Below the pieces are notes generated by a model that saw only the letters and a program-made list of their open reading frames with translations, ran no database searches and was not told the origin of the DNA. Shown in pieces: positions 26,797 through 35,805 of a stretch of 64,000 nt of DNA. This DNA is from Chitinophaga sp. CF118 (GTDB lineage: Bacteria > Bacteroidota > Bacteroidia > Chitinophagales > Chitinophagaceae). A program made the translations under genes and the position numbers. Position 1 is the first letter of the stretch. The number at the start of each line of letters is the position of its first letter. The DNA is taken from contig NZ_FOMK01000003.1 in the NCBI RefSeq assembly GCF_900112615.1, forward strand, positions 434,001 to 498,000. The letters are read 5' to 3'.

Positions 26797-27167
26797 CATA
26801 AGATAGATTTACCACAATAAAAAATAAGACACTTACACCGTGGAACCTGCCTTCCGCTGGCATTGCTATGTCTCATAACAACATTTGTCCGTATTTTAAT
26901 CCGGGTTGCTGCCTGTAATCAGTATCTCCCCCCTCGAAAAAGTGACTTTAGGAAGCTTTTTATTATAAATAACACTTTCCCAACCCCAATCTGCTAAAAG
27001 TCCACCTTATCTCCACCCTTACAAGTACTATCATAGTACTCCGACTGATAAATCATTAAGATACAACCCTCATCTATGACTCCCGGATTAAAACTCAATG
27101 TATCTCCTCCGTTAATTTAAAATGAAAAGCCAATCGCAATCATTAATTAGGAAAACTGTAAAATTAT
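26797..27167. other. Gene-poor gap with a palindrome
   Basis: No supported gene is present. A 17-nt perfect palindrome around one central base (AGTACTAT C ATAGTACT, 27024-27040) lies in the middle and could be an operator. No clear terminator for the upstream gene is seen. Confidence 0.5.
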
Positions 27168-27206
27168 AATATCTTTGTTGCTAAGATATTTATTAAATAA
27201 GATATT
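27168..27206 (+). promoter_or_regulatory. MarR autoregulatory operator overlapping the promoter
   Basis: AATATCTT (27168-27175) and AAGATATT (27183-27190) form a perfect 8-bp inverted repeat with a 7-nt spacer. A third AAGATATT follows at 27199-27206. The -7 box TATCTTTG (27170-27177) lies inside the left half-site. Binding of the MarR product encoded from 27213 would block its own promoter. Confidence 0.75.
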
Positions 27207-27212
27207 TGGTAT

Positions 27213-27680
27213 ATGACTAAAGCCGTAAACAGTCAGCAGCTTCAGAATTTCAGAACTACGAGCAAACAGTATTCTGATAGTTCAATACTGATGCATGAAG
27301 CAATTGCAAGAAAAGCCGGACTTTCAGGTACTGATCACAAGTATTTAGGCTTACTTATTGAGAAAGGAGAAATCACAGCCGGAGAATTATCTCAATTGAC
27401 AGGGTTAACTACAGGAGCTGTCACCGGCCTGGTCGACAGACTTGAAAAGAAAAAATTAGTTAAAAGACAGTTTGACAAAGATGACAGACGAAAAGTAATC
27501 ATTGTTCCAAATATTCAAAATACAATGAAACTTTTAGAACCCATTTTTGCAGAATTACAAGAAAAGACAACAAACCTTATTTCGTCATTTTCTGAAAAGG
27601 AAATTCAAATAATTGAAAAATATTTCTCTTCAGCAACTGAAATAATGAATGACGTAACCGATAAATTAAACAAAAAATAA
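27213..27680 (+). CDS. MarR-family transcriptional regulator
   Basis: The 155-residue protein has the MarR winged helix in the middle: the GEITAGELSQLTGLTTGAVTGLVDRLEKKKLV segment followed by the RQFDKDDRRKVI wing, where DxR is the family's conserved signature. N- and C-terminal helices form the dimer. It is followed 11 nt later by a membrane protein gene and probably represses both. Confidence 0.93.
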   Translation: MTKAVNSQQLQNFRTTSKQYSDSSILMHEAIARKAGLSGTDHKYLGLLIEKGEITAGELSQLTGLTTGAVTGLVDRLEKKKLVKRQFDKDDRRKVIIVPNIQNTMKLLEPIFAELQEKTTNLISSFSEKEIQIIEKYFSSATEIMNDVTDKLNKK

Positions 27681-27691
27681 ACCCTGCCGAA

Positions 27692-28198
27692 ATGGAAAAC
27701 TTTGCTAACGAATATTTGTCAAGGGGTACAACCTGGCTTTTTATCACTACACTTTTATATTTCTTAATGAATGGTGCCCAGATTTTTGAAACAGCCATTA
27801 TAGTACCAAAATGGACGGCATCCCCGCCAGAATCGTTCCATATGTTCCAGGGCAAATACAAACTTGACTTTAAAGTATTTTGGATAGTATTACATTCTAT
27901 TCATGAAATAACATTCATACTTGCAATCATTTTTTGTTGGAAATTAGACCCCATCAGAAATTGGCTTTTAATATTGTTTGCCATACATTTTGCTGTTAGA
28001 GTTTGGACCCTTGCTTACTTTGCACCAAACATTATTGAGTTTCAAAATATTGCGAATACAACAAATAGTGGAACGGATTTGCTAAATAGGGTAACACTCT
28101 GGCGAACATTGAACTATATAAGAGTTGGGATTTTCATTGCAGTTTCCATTGGGCTAATTCCCTTATGCTTAAAGATTATAAACTTGAAATTTAAGTAG
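27692..28198 (+). CDS. DUF1772-like membrane protein
   Basis: The 168-residue protein has four predicted transmembrane helices, with a WRTLNYIRVGIFIAV segment before the last. The pattern, an N-terminal helix followed by a TASPPESFHMFQG loop and a WRTLN motif near the end, resembles the anthrone oxygenase-like DUF1772 family. It is cotranscribed with the MarR gene. It may detoxify a phenolic or similar ligand of that regulator, but this is inference. Confidence 0.65.
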   Translation: MENFANEYLSRGTTWLFITTLLYFLMNGAQIFETAIIVPKWTASPPESFHMFQGKYKLDFKVFWIVLHSIHEITFILAIIFCWKLDPIRNWLLILFAIHFAVRVWTLAYFAPNIIEFQNIANTTNSGTDLLNRVTLWRTLNYIRVGIFIAVSIGLIPLCLKIINLKFK

Positions 28199-28257
28199 AT
28201 GCCGAACCGAAATAAAATGTATCCTGCTATAACAAGATAATATTTGCGCAGGATATA

Positions 28258-28440
28258 TTGGAGCAGCCCTGGGCTAATCGTTTGAGAAGGAAGATGCTGA
28301 ATACAAGCGATGCACACGGTTTATATCGTCAATTTCAGTTTAAGGATCTTACTAACCCTTCCAATGTCCTGGAAATACATAATCCCAATATTCATTTACA
28401 GTATAAAGAAGAATCTTTTCAGGATTCAGAAACAGCTTAA
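28258..28440 (+). CDS. Small open frame, possibly a gene remnant
   Basis: The 60-codon frame ends 26 nt before a good terminator, which suggests that this stretch is transcribed. An upstream hairpin (TATCCTGC 28220-28227 with GCAGGATA 28248-28255) precedes it. The sequence LYRQFQFKD faintly recalls the start of pterin-4a-carbinolamine dehydratases, but the remainder does not fit. It may be a remnant or non-coding. Confidence 0.25.
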   Translation: MEQPWANRLRRKMLNTSDAHGLYRQFQFKDLTNPSNVLEIHNPNIHLQYKEESFQDSETA

Positions 28441-28465
28441 AAGTGATATTCAACTAGAGGTCATG

Positions 28466-28500
28466 GAGGGCGTCAAAAGTAATTGACGTCCTCTTTTTTA
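28466..28500 (+). terminator. Intrinsic terminator
   Basis: GAGGGCGTCAA (28466-28476) pairs with TTGACGTCCTC (28483-28493) with one G-T pair and runs into seven T residues. It ends the MarR/DUF1772 unit or the small frame after it. Confidence 0.85.
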
Positions 28501-29087
28501 ATTAAAATCCTTTACTTATAAATTGACCGACCGTGCTGATCTGGATTTAGTTTGACCAAATGTAAAGTGAAGTCAAGAAAAGTGAAGTTGAAACAAAATT
28601 GGTTAACAAAAATGTGTTTGTATGGAAAAGGGGTATCAAAGTTTTATGATTTCAGGTTAGCATCACAGTTATTGCACAGTTCTAAGAAACAGATATTAGC
28701 CAATAAATAGTTCTCATAATTTTCTCCAACACCTATACTTTTATCTCTTTTTGAGGAATGGGCACCAAACACTGCAGCATAAATTTGCAACCGGAGAATG
28801 TATTCCTGGTATCCTTCAAATTATGGCAATTTCAAACATTATGTTATATACTTGCCACAATCACCATTTATTAATTCTATTTATGTTACCTTACATTTAG
28901 TTTAAACAGGTTTTTTCAGTATTCAGTCCTTCCCCAATTCCATGACTCAATGGTGAATTCCATGAAAGGGAATTTACCCAATTAGTAGGATGTTTTTCCC
29001 AGAATAGAACAGATTTTTTCGAAAGCGGTCAAGATGATTGGCTAAAATATTCCCCATAAGGTGCTTTAACCAAATTCCTCCTCCAAA
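28501..29087. other. 587-nt gap before the PAS kinase gene
   Basis: No supported gene is seen. The word AAGTGAAGT occurs twice near 28565-28590, and AATTCCATGA occurs twice near 28938-28970. A TAnnTTTG-like box (TAAATTTG) is at 28780-28787 but lacks a spaced TTG. If that is the promoter, the kinase mRNA has a leader of about 290 nt. Confidence 0.45.
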
Positions 29088-32000
29088 ATGAAAACAAAAC
29101 TATTTGACAAAAGGATTGCGAGTACACCTGATGATGCTCTTGATTTCATAGGCAATATGCTTGAGTCCTCTACCGAATATTCTATTATTGCCAAGAGTCT
29201 TGACGGAACAATACTTTTGTGGAACGAAGGAGCCCGGTTGATTTATGGCTATGAACCAGAAGAAGTTGTAGGAATAATGAATTCCTCGGTTCTTCATACT
29301 CCCGAAGATGTAAATACAAAACTTCCCGAGCAAATACTTAGCCTGGCGATAGAAACTGGTAAATGGGAGGGTAATTTAAACCGGATACGAAAAGACGGAA
29401 CAAGGTTTATCGCACGGGTGGTAATTACACCAAGGAAAGATTCATCAGGTAAAGAAATCGGGTATCTTCTCATCTCAAAAGATATTTCTCACGAAATTCG
29501 CTTAACGGAAGAGTTAAAAGCCACGCAACTCTATACCCGTTCACTCATTGAATCAAATATTGACGCGCTGATGACAACGGATCCGCTTGGAATTATCAGT
29601 GATGTGAACAAACAAATGGAAGTCCTTACTAATTATACCAGGGAAGAATTAATTGGAAAGCCTTTTAAAAATTACTTCACCGAACCCAAACGTGCGGAAG
29701 AGGGTATTAAATTGGTGCTTAAAGAAGGGAAAGTTACGAACTATGAACTTGCCGTTATAAGCAAAGACAACAAGATTACTTTAGTTTCCTATAATGCCTC
29801 CACTTTTCATGATTCACAGGGAAAGCTCCATGGAGTGTTTGCTGCTGCAAGAGATATTACAGAGCAAAAAAAACTGGAACAACAGTTACGCGAATCTCAG
29901 GCTTATAATCGTGGGCTAATAGAGTCATCTATAGATGCGCTTATAACGGTAGACATGAAAGGACTGATTAATGATGTAAATGCCCGTATGTGCCAAATGT
30001 CTGGATACACTAGGGAAGACCTTATAGGCACACCTTTCAACGATTATTTTGTTGATTCTGATAAAGCACAGGAGGGAGTAAGGCAGACCCTTGAAAAGAG
30101 CGAAGTGACTGACTATGTATTAACACTTCAAACAAAAAAGAATGAAAAAATCCGTGTATCATTCAATGCTACAGTGTTCCGCGACAATTTCGGAGAGGTG
30201 CGCGGCATATTTGCATCGGCACGGGATATAACCCATCAGGAAAAATTACAATCACAGTTAGCTGAAGAACGTACTTACAATCGCGGCCTTATTGAGGCGT
30301 CATTGGATGGATTGATAACAGTTGACCCAATGTTGAATATAACTGACGTGAATGAAACAATGTGCAAAATGGCCGGATTTACCCGTGCCCAACTGATAGG
30401 CACGCCATTTCCAAAATATTTTACCGACTCAAAGCGAGCCGGGGTAGGTGTCAGGCTAACATTCGACAAGGGAGCTGTCACCAACTACGAATTAACACTG
30501 AGAAGTAAAGACGGAGTTGAAAAACTGGTATCGTTTAACGCAGCAATATTTAGTGATGAATTTGGAACAGTAAAGGGCATTTTTGCATCTGCCCGTGATA
30601 TTACAGAGCAGGCCAAACTTCAAATACAGCTAAATGATGAACGTACTTACAATCGGGGTCTTATAGAAGCATCAGTAGACGGTCTGGTAACAGTGGCTGA
30701 AAATATGCTGATCACCGATGTAAACGATACAATGTGCAGGATGGCGGGGAGAAATCGAAATCAGCTTATCGGTTCATTCTTTCCAACATATTTTAAAGAA
30801 CAGGAACAGGCGGAAGAAGGCGTAAATCTTACATTTAAAGAAGGTGCAGTAACTAATTATGTGTTGACCCTGATTTCCGGAGAAGGAAAACAGATTCCTG
30901 TATCCTTTAATGCTGCCGTATTTCGCAACAATAACGGAATAGTGCGGGGTATATTTGCTTCAGCACGGGACATCACTTCGCAAAAGCAATTGGAAGAAAA
31001 ACTTCAGGCTTCACAGTTTTACACCCGCTCTCTTATCGAATCAAATAAAGATGCATTGATGACTACCGATTCTCTCGGCATCATCACTGATGTCAATAAT
31101 CAAATGGAAGCGCTGACAGGATTCTCCAGAGAAGAACTCATCGGGAGCCCTTTCAAAGGATACTTCACAGACCCGCAACTTGCTGAAGAAGGCGTTAAAC
31201 AAGTTTTACGGGATGGAGCTGTTGCCAACTATGAATTAACTTCAAAAGATAGAAATGGAAAAGATACAGTGGTATCCTACAATGCTGTAACATTTAACGA
31301 TCGCGACGGAAAATTACAAGGTGTATTTGCTGCTGCAAGGGATATAACAGAGCAAAAGAAATTGGAACAGCAACTACGGGAATCCCAGGACTACAACCGG
31401 GGCTTGATTGAAGCATCGGTAGATGGATTGATCACGGTTGATTCTATGGGAGTCATATCTGATATGAACGACAAAATGTGCCAAATGACGGGGTATACCC
31501 GTGCAGAATTAATGGGAACTCCTTTCGCCGACTATTTTACAGAAACGGAACGTGCAAAAGAAGGTGTTAAGGAAACTTTTGATAAAGGGGTGGTAACAGA
31601 ATATGCGCTTACCCTGATATCGCGTACACGACGACTCTTGCAGGTATCTTTCAATGCATCCATATTCCTCGATTCTTCCTCTAAGGTCCAGGGGATATTT
31701 GCTTCTGCACGTGATATTACAGATCGGGTACGCCTCGAAGAACAATTGCGTGAATCGCAATCTTACAACAGGGGTTTAATTGAAGCTTCCGTTGACGGGC
31801 TGATTACAGTAGATCCCGAAGGATTCATTTCAGATGTTAACGAACAGATGTGCCGGATAACTGCATATAAACGTGAAGAACTAATCGGTTCGCAGTTTAA
31901 ACAATATTTTACACAACAGGAACTGGCCGACATCGGTGTAAAGAAAACTTTTGCAGAAGGATTTGTAACCAACTATGAACTGGTACTCAAAACAAAATCA

Positions 32001-33575
32001 GGACATAAAACCACAGTATCTTTTAATGCTTCCGTATTTAGAAATTCAGAAGGAATCATACAAGGCATATTTGCTTCCGCACGCGATATATCTGAACAAT
32101 CAAAGCTTCAGATACAACTAGCCGAGCAGCAGGCCTATAATCGTTCGCTTATTGAGGCTTCTGCAGACGCATTGTTTGCAATCGCTTCCGACGGAATAAT
32201 TACGGATGTGAATGAAGAAGCAATACGGTTGACAGGCTATTCAAAAAAACAACTCCTGAATTCAATGTTCTCAGACTATTTCACAGAACCGTTAACCGCC
32301 AAAATAGGTGTTAAGAAGACTCTGGAAGATATGCGGGTAATAGGTTATGAACTTATTCTAATTACCAGGCTGGGGAGAAGGATTTTCGTGAGTTTCAACG
32401 CAGGCGTGTTCAATGATGCGCAGGATCACCCCCTCGGGATCCTTGCTGCGGCACGGGATAGTACAGAACAAAAGAAACTCGAATTACAGCTACGGGAACA
32501 ACAATTCTACACCCGCTCCCTTATTGAATCTAATATTGATGCTCTCATGACCACAGACTCGCTTGGAATCCTGAGTGACGTAAATGAACAAATGGAACAA
32601 CTGACAGGATGTAACCGGGATGAATTGATAGGCACCCCATTCAAATCGTACTTCACAGATCCAGTACGTGCCGAGAATGGTATCCGGCTCGTCCTGAAAG
32701 AAAGTAAGGTTACCGACTATGAACTTACAGCCCGGAATAAAGGTGGTATGGAAACGGTGGTATCATACAATGCAACAACATTTTATGATCGTGACGGCAA
32801 ACTGCAGGGTGTATTTGCTGCAGCAAGGGATGTTACAGAACGAAAACGCTTTGAGCAGACTTTACAGGAAGCCAATCGGCTAAAGAGCGAATTTCTGGCA
32901 AACATGTCACACGAACTTCGGTCACCCCTTAACGGAGTGATTGGCTTTTCCGAATTTCTGATTGATAAAAAAGTGGGCCCCCTTAATGAAAAGCAGGAAG
33001 AATATCTGCATGATATTCTCAATAGTGGTATGCATTTGCTACGCCTCATCAATGATGTCCTTGACCTGGCGAAAGTAGAAGCTGGCAAGATGGAACTGAT
33101 GACCGAAACATTTGAGGTAAGGGGCGCCATCGAAGAAGTTTGTTCAGTAGTAAACAGCGTTGCTACTAAAAAAGGTATAAAAATTACAAATGATATAGCA
33201 AAAGATGTAAAGGAAATAAGCATTGATAAACATAAGTTCAAACAGATACTCTATAATTTGCTATCAAATGCCGTCAAGTTTACAAATGAAGATGGGGAAG
33301 TTAATATCCTTACCAAATCCAAAGATAAAAATTATCTATCCATACAGGTGAAGGACAATGGTGTAGGCATAAGTGAGGAAGGATTGAAAAGACTTTTCAT
33401 CCCTTTTGTACAACTCGATTCGAGCATCTCAAAACAGCATGAAGGAACAGGGCTTGGACTTGCATTAACAAAAAAAATTGTTGAACTGCACAACGGCCAT
33501 ATTACTGCTGAAAGCGAGTTAAACTGCGGAAGCACATTCACCGTTACACTACCGAAAAATGTCTATACAAATTAA
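29088..33575 (+). CDS. Soluble multi-PAS sensor histidine kinase with ten PAS domains
   Basis: The 1495-residue protein has no signal peptide or transmembrane helix. An N-terminal PAS domain (about 15-145) is followed by nine tandem PAS units of exactly 124 residues each, then a histidine kinase. The phosphoacceptor is His1275 in MSHELRSPLNG. The N-box and G-boxes are intact (ILYNLLSNAVKFTN, DNGVGIS near 1423 and GTGLGLALTKKIVELH). PAS units end in AARDIT or SARDIT and are joined by short coiled linkers, so a signal could be relayed along a rod. There is no receiver in the protein; partner receivers are encoded immediately downstream. The ligand is unknown. Confidence 0.93.
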   Translation: MKTKLFDKRIASTPDDALDFIGNMLESSTEYSIIAKSLDGTILLWNEGARLIYGYEPEEVVGIMNSSVLHTPEDVNTKLPEQILSLAIETGKWEGNLNRIRKDGTRFIARVVITPRKDSSGKEIGYLLISKDISHEIRLTEELKATQLYTRSLIESNIDALMTTDPLGIISDVNKQMEVLTNYTREELIGKPFKNYFTEPKRAEEGIKLVLKEGKVTNYELAVISKDNKITLVSYNASTFHDSQGKLHGVFAAARDITEQKKLEQQLRESQAYNRGLIESSIDALITVDMKGLINDVNARMCQMSGYTREDLIGTPFNDYFVDSDKAQEGVRQTLEKSEVTDYVLTLQTKKNEKIRVSFNATVFRDNFGEVRGIFASARDITHQEKLQSQLAEERTYNRGLIEASLDGLITVDPMLNITDVNETMCKMAGFTRAQLIGTPFPKYFTDSKRAGVGVRLTFDKGAVTNYELTLRSKDGVEKLVSFNAAIFSDEFGTVKGIFASARDITEQAKLQIQLNDERTYNRGLIEASVDGLVTVAENMLITDVNDTMCRMAGRNRNQLIGSFFPTYFKEQEQAEEGVNLTFKEGAVTNYVLTLISGEGKQIPVSFNAAVFRNNNGIVRGIFASARDITSQKQLEEKLQASQFYTRSLIESNKDALMTTDSLGIITDVNNQMEALTGFSREELIGSPFKGYFTDPQLAEEGVKQVLRDGAVANYELTSKDRNGKDTVVSYNAVTFNDRDGKLQGVFAAARDITEQKKLEQQLRESQDYNRGLIEASVDGLITVDSMGVISDMNDKMCQMTGYTRAELMGTPFADYFTETERAKEGVKETFDKGVVTEYALTLISRTRRLLQVSFNASIFLDSSSKVQGIFASARDITDRVRLEEQLRESQSYNRGLIEASVDGLITVDPEGFISDVNEQMCRITAYKREELIGSQFKQYFTQQELADIGVKKTFAEGFVTNYELVLKTKSGHKTTVSFNASVFRNSEGIIQGIFASARDISEQSKLQIQLAEQQAYNRSLIEASADALFAIASDGIITDVNEEAIRLTGYSKKQLLNSMFSDYFTEPLTAKIGVKKTLEDMRVIGYELILITRLGRRIFVSFNAGVFNDAQDHPLGILAAARDSTEQKKLELQLREQQFYTRSLIESNIDALMTTDSLGILSDVNEQMEQLTGCNRDELIGTPFKSYFTDPVRAENGIRLVLKESKVTDYELTARNKGGMETVVSYNATTFYDRDGKLQGVFAAARDVTERKRFEQTLQEANRLKSEFLANMSHELRSPLNGVIGFSEFLIDKKVGPLNEKQEEYLHDILNSGMHLLRLINDVLDLAKVEAGKMELMTETFEVRGAIEEVCSVVNSVATKKGIKITNDIAKDVKEISIDKHKFKQILYNLLSNAVKFTNEDGEVNILTKSKDKNYLSIQVKDNGVGISEEGLKRLFIPFVQLDSSISKQHEGTGLGLALTKKIVELHNGHITAESELNCGSTFTVTLPKNVYTN
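29529..32876 (+). repeat. Nine tandem 372-bp PAS-coding repeats
   Basis: Units begin at 29529, 29901, 30273, 30645, 31017, 31389, 31761, 32133 and 32505, with a constant period of 372 bp and no indel. Units 1, 5 and 9 share YTRSLIESN and SYNA; the other six share YNRxLIEAS and SFNA. This gives an A-B-B-B-A-B-B-B-A order with a higher period of 1488 bp. Confidence 0.92.
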
Positions 33576-33744
33576 TTTATCCTTATCCGAAACAACTCTT
33601 TATTAGAAAAAATGGAAGGCGTTTTTAGCTAAATCTCATGAATTAAATTTCTTTTATGTTGAGTTTGCGTGTTTTTCCTGTGATCAAAAATACGGGTTAT
33701 TTTTTTTAACAAAGAAAACAAATATTCAAAACACCTCGAAGAAA

Positions 33745-34140
33745 ATGAATCAGCTGATTTTAATAGTGGACGATAATCCTACCAATCTTAAACTCGCGGG
33801 AGACCTGCTGGAAATAGAGGGGTTGAATGTTCAACGCGTGGAAGATGCAGAAAAGGCTCTTTATCTGGTGTACAAGTTTCACCCTGATTTAATCCTTATG
33901 GATGTGGCACTTCCTGGAATGGACGGACTTACATTAACCAGAATACTCAAAGCTGATCCAGCCACGATGAATATAATTATTGTAGCACTTACGGCTTTTG
34001 CCATGAACGGAGACAAAGAAAAAGCTACATCCGCAGGTTGTGATGGCTATATAACAAAACCAATTAACAGTAGAAAATTTTCAGGAGAAGTAATAGAGTT
34101 TTTAAAAAATACAATAAGAAATGAAAACTTTGATTGTTGA
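33745..34140 (+). CDS. Single-domain response regulator
   Basis: The 131-residue CheY/DivK-like receiver has an acidic pair Asp9-Asp10, phosphoacceptor Asp53 (LMDVALPGMDG), Thr83 and Lys105 (ITKP). There is no output domain. It lies 169 nt after the PAS kinase gene and overlaps the next gene by 20 nt, so it is probably translationally linked with it. It is a likely phosphate acceptor from the PAS kinase or a shuttle to the following proteins. Confidence 0.93.
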   Translation: MNQLILIVDDNPTNLKLAGDLLEIEGLNVQRVEDAEKALYLVYKFHPDLILMDVALPGMDGLTLTRILKADPATMNIIIVALTAFAMNGDKEKATSAGCDGYITKPINSRKFSGEVIEFLKNTIRNENFDC

Positions 34141-35218
34141 AGATAATGTAGTATCCAGCAAGCTTTTAAGGGCTGTTCTTGATGCGGAAGGCTATGAAAC
34201 AATCATAGCAATGGATGGTTATGAGGCATTGAAGATATTGAAAGAAAATACAGTGGACTGTATCGTCTCTGATATAAAAATGCCGAATATAGATGGCTTT
34301 TGTTTTTTGTATAAATTGAAAACAGATCCCATCCATCGGGAGATTCCTTTTATTATATATACTGCATCAAGTGCCTCCCCAGAAGATAAAAAACTCGCTA
34401 TTGGCCTCGGAGCAGATAGATATATTTATAAGCCTGGTGGCATAAAAGAAATTATATTGGCTGTAAATGAATTTTCCGGTAACAGATCGATCACCAGTAA
34501 AACTTTAACAGATAAAGAGTTTGCCTGGGTAATGAATAAATATAGTCAGCATCTGACTGAAAAATTCGAGATGAAAATAGAGAGATTTATACAAGCAAAA
34601 AAAGAGTTACAAACAGTCGAAAAACTATTAAAAGAAGGACAAAGTATTGCGCATTTTGGCAATTGGGATATCGATTTAATTACCGGAAAAGACGTATGGT
34701 CTGAGGAAATTTACCGGATACTGGGGTTGGAATCAAACGAAGAGAAACCTTCCAGAGAATTATTCTTTCTTTTTGTTCATGAAGAGGATTTGAAACAGGT
34801 TCAGGATAAGGTGAAATATAGTGAGGCAAATAATAGTGATAAAGGTTTGTTTTTTCGCATTGTGCTTAGAAGCGGAGAGGTAAGACATGTATATTTAGAA
34901 GGTAATTTTGAATTGAATGAAAACCGCAACGCTATTGTTTTTAATGGCGTATTACAGGATGTTACAGAACTAAAATTATTGAAACAGAAATTAAGGGATC
35001 AAATTAAAGTACTTACTGAAATTTCTTTTCTACAATCGCATGAGGTTAGAGCACCTTTTAGCGCAATACTCGGCTTGGCAAACTTGTTCAACTTTTGCAA
35101 TCTGGACGATCCGGTGAACAGTTTGGTAATAAAAAGCATACAAAAGTCCGCAGGTGCCTTTGATAATATCATTAAAAAAATAGTAGAAAAGACGAATGAG
35201 ATTGAGCAACTAGTTTGA
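34121..35218 (+). CDS. Receiver-PAS-DHp protein lacking the kinase catalytic domain
   Basis: The 365-residue protein starts with a receiver domain (acidic pair Glu7-Asp8, phosphoacceptor Asp51, Lys in YKPGG). A PAS_3-like domain follows (about 165-290) with AHFGNWDIDLITG and FNGVLQDVTELK. It ends with a dimerisation and histidine phosphotransfer-like segment with His307 in FLQSHEVRAPFSAILG. The ATPase half (N, G1 and G2 boxes) is absent: the protein stops 58 residues after the histidine. It could be a phosphorelay intermediate that takes phosphate on His307, or a receiver-controlled regulator of the larger kinase. The start overlaps the upstream receiver gene. Confidence 0.88.
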   Translation: MKTLIVEDNVVSSKLLRAVLDAEGYETIIAMDGYEALKILKENTVDCIVSDIKMPNIDGFCFLYKLKTDPIHREIPFIIYTASSASPEDKKLAIGLGADRYIYKPGGIKEIILAVNEFSGNRSITSKTLTDKEFAWVMNKYSQHLTEKFEMKIERFIQAKKELQTVEKLLKEGQSIAHFGNWDIDLITGKDVWSEEIYRILGLESNEEKPSRELFFLFVHEEDLKQVQDKVKYSEANNSDKGLFFRIVLRSGEVRHVYLEGNFELNENRNAIVFNGVLQDVTELKLLKQKLRDQIKVLTEISFLQSHEVRAPFSAILGLANLFNFCNLDDPVNSLVIKSIQKSAGAFDNIIKKIVEKTNEIEQLV

Positions 35219-35290
35219 GAAGTAAATTGAACCATGTCCGAATAAATTCAACATTTAATCGCAACTATGTGAAAAGTAAAATTAAGTAAA

Positions 35291-35653
35291 ATGAAAATTT
35301 TAGTAGCAGAAGATAATCCAACACTCCTTAAGTTAATTTCCATAAAATTAACTGACGAAGGACATGATGTATTAAGTTGTGCTAATGGCAAAGAAGCTCT
35401 GGAAAAGATGCTATCCTGGCTGCCGGAATTGATTATTACAGATTTAATGCTCCCTTACAACTCGGGCATGGAGATAATACATTTTGCAAAATCTAATCTT
35501 AAAGGCATTTTTATAATGGTTCTTTCCGGCATAGGCCAGGAAAAAACTATTGAGGAAGCGTTTAAATTAGGGGCAGATGATTATATGCGAAAACCCTTTA
35601 ATCTCTCTGAACTTTCTATAAGGGCAAAAAAAATTAGTAATACGCAAATATGA
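35291..35653 (+). CDS. Single-domain response regulator
   Basis: The 120-residue stand-alone receiver has Glu7-Asp8, phosphoacceptor Asp51 in ITDLMLPYNSG, Ser in MVLSGIG and Lys in MRKPF. There is no DNA-binding or enzymatic output. It is placed directly before the HEAT-repeat and glycosyltransferase genes, so it is a good candidate for contact with the HEAT protein. Confidence 0.93.
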   Translation: MKILVAEDNPTLLKLISIKLTDEGHDVLSCANGKEALEKMLSWLPELIITDLMLPYNSGMEIIHFAKSNLKGIFIMVLSGIGQEKTIEEAFKLGADDYMRKPFNLSELSIRAKKISNTQI

Positions 35654-35687
35654 AAGTATTATTAAAGCTAGTCAATGTAGCAGAACT

Positions 35688-35710
35688 CCGGTTGCCCTCA
35701 CTGCAACCGG
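35688..35710. repeat. 8-bp perfect hairpin between receiver and HEAT genes
   Basis: CCGGTTGC (35688-35695) pairs with GCAACCGG (35703-35710) around a 7-nt loop. There is no T-run, so it may modulate rather than end transcription between the receiver and the HEAT gene. Confidence 0.5.
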
Positions 35711-35805
35711 GTGGGAAAAGCGTTTGATGTGTAGTAATTATATGGCCTAACCGTTCAACTAACGAATATGGTCATACACGTAAGGAAACTTTCCAATAAA
35801 AAAAC

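Noticed and set aside
28780..28787. TAAATTTG as the kinase promoter
   Set aside because: The box is exact, but there is no spaced TTG and it is 300 nt from the start codon, so it is kept only as a note in the gap entry.
29529..32876. Regular repeats considered as a CRISPR-like or satellite array
   Set aside because: The period of 372 bp is coding, in frame throughout, and translates to PAS domains.
32783..33241. 152-codon minus-strand frame inside the kinase gene
   Set aside because: It covers the antisense of the conserved HisKA region and looks like a shadow.
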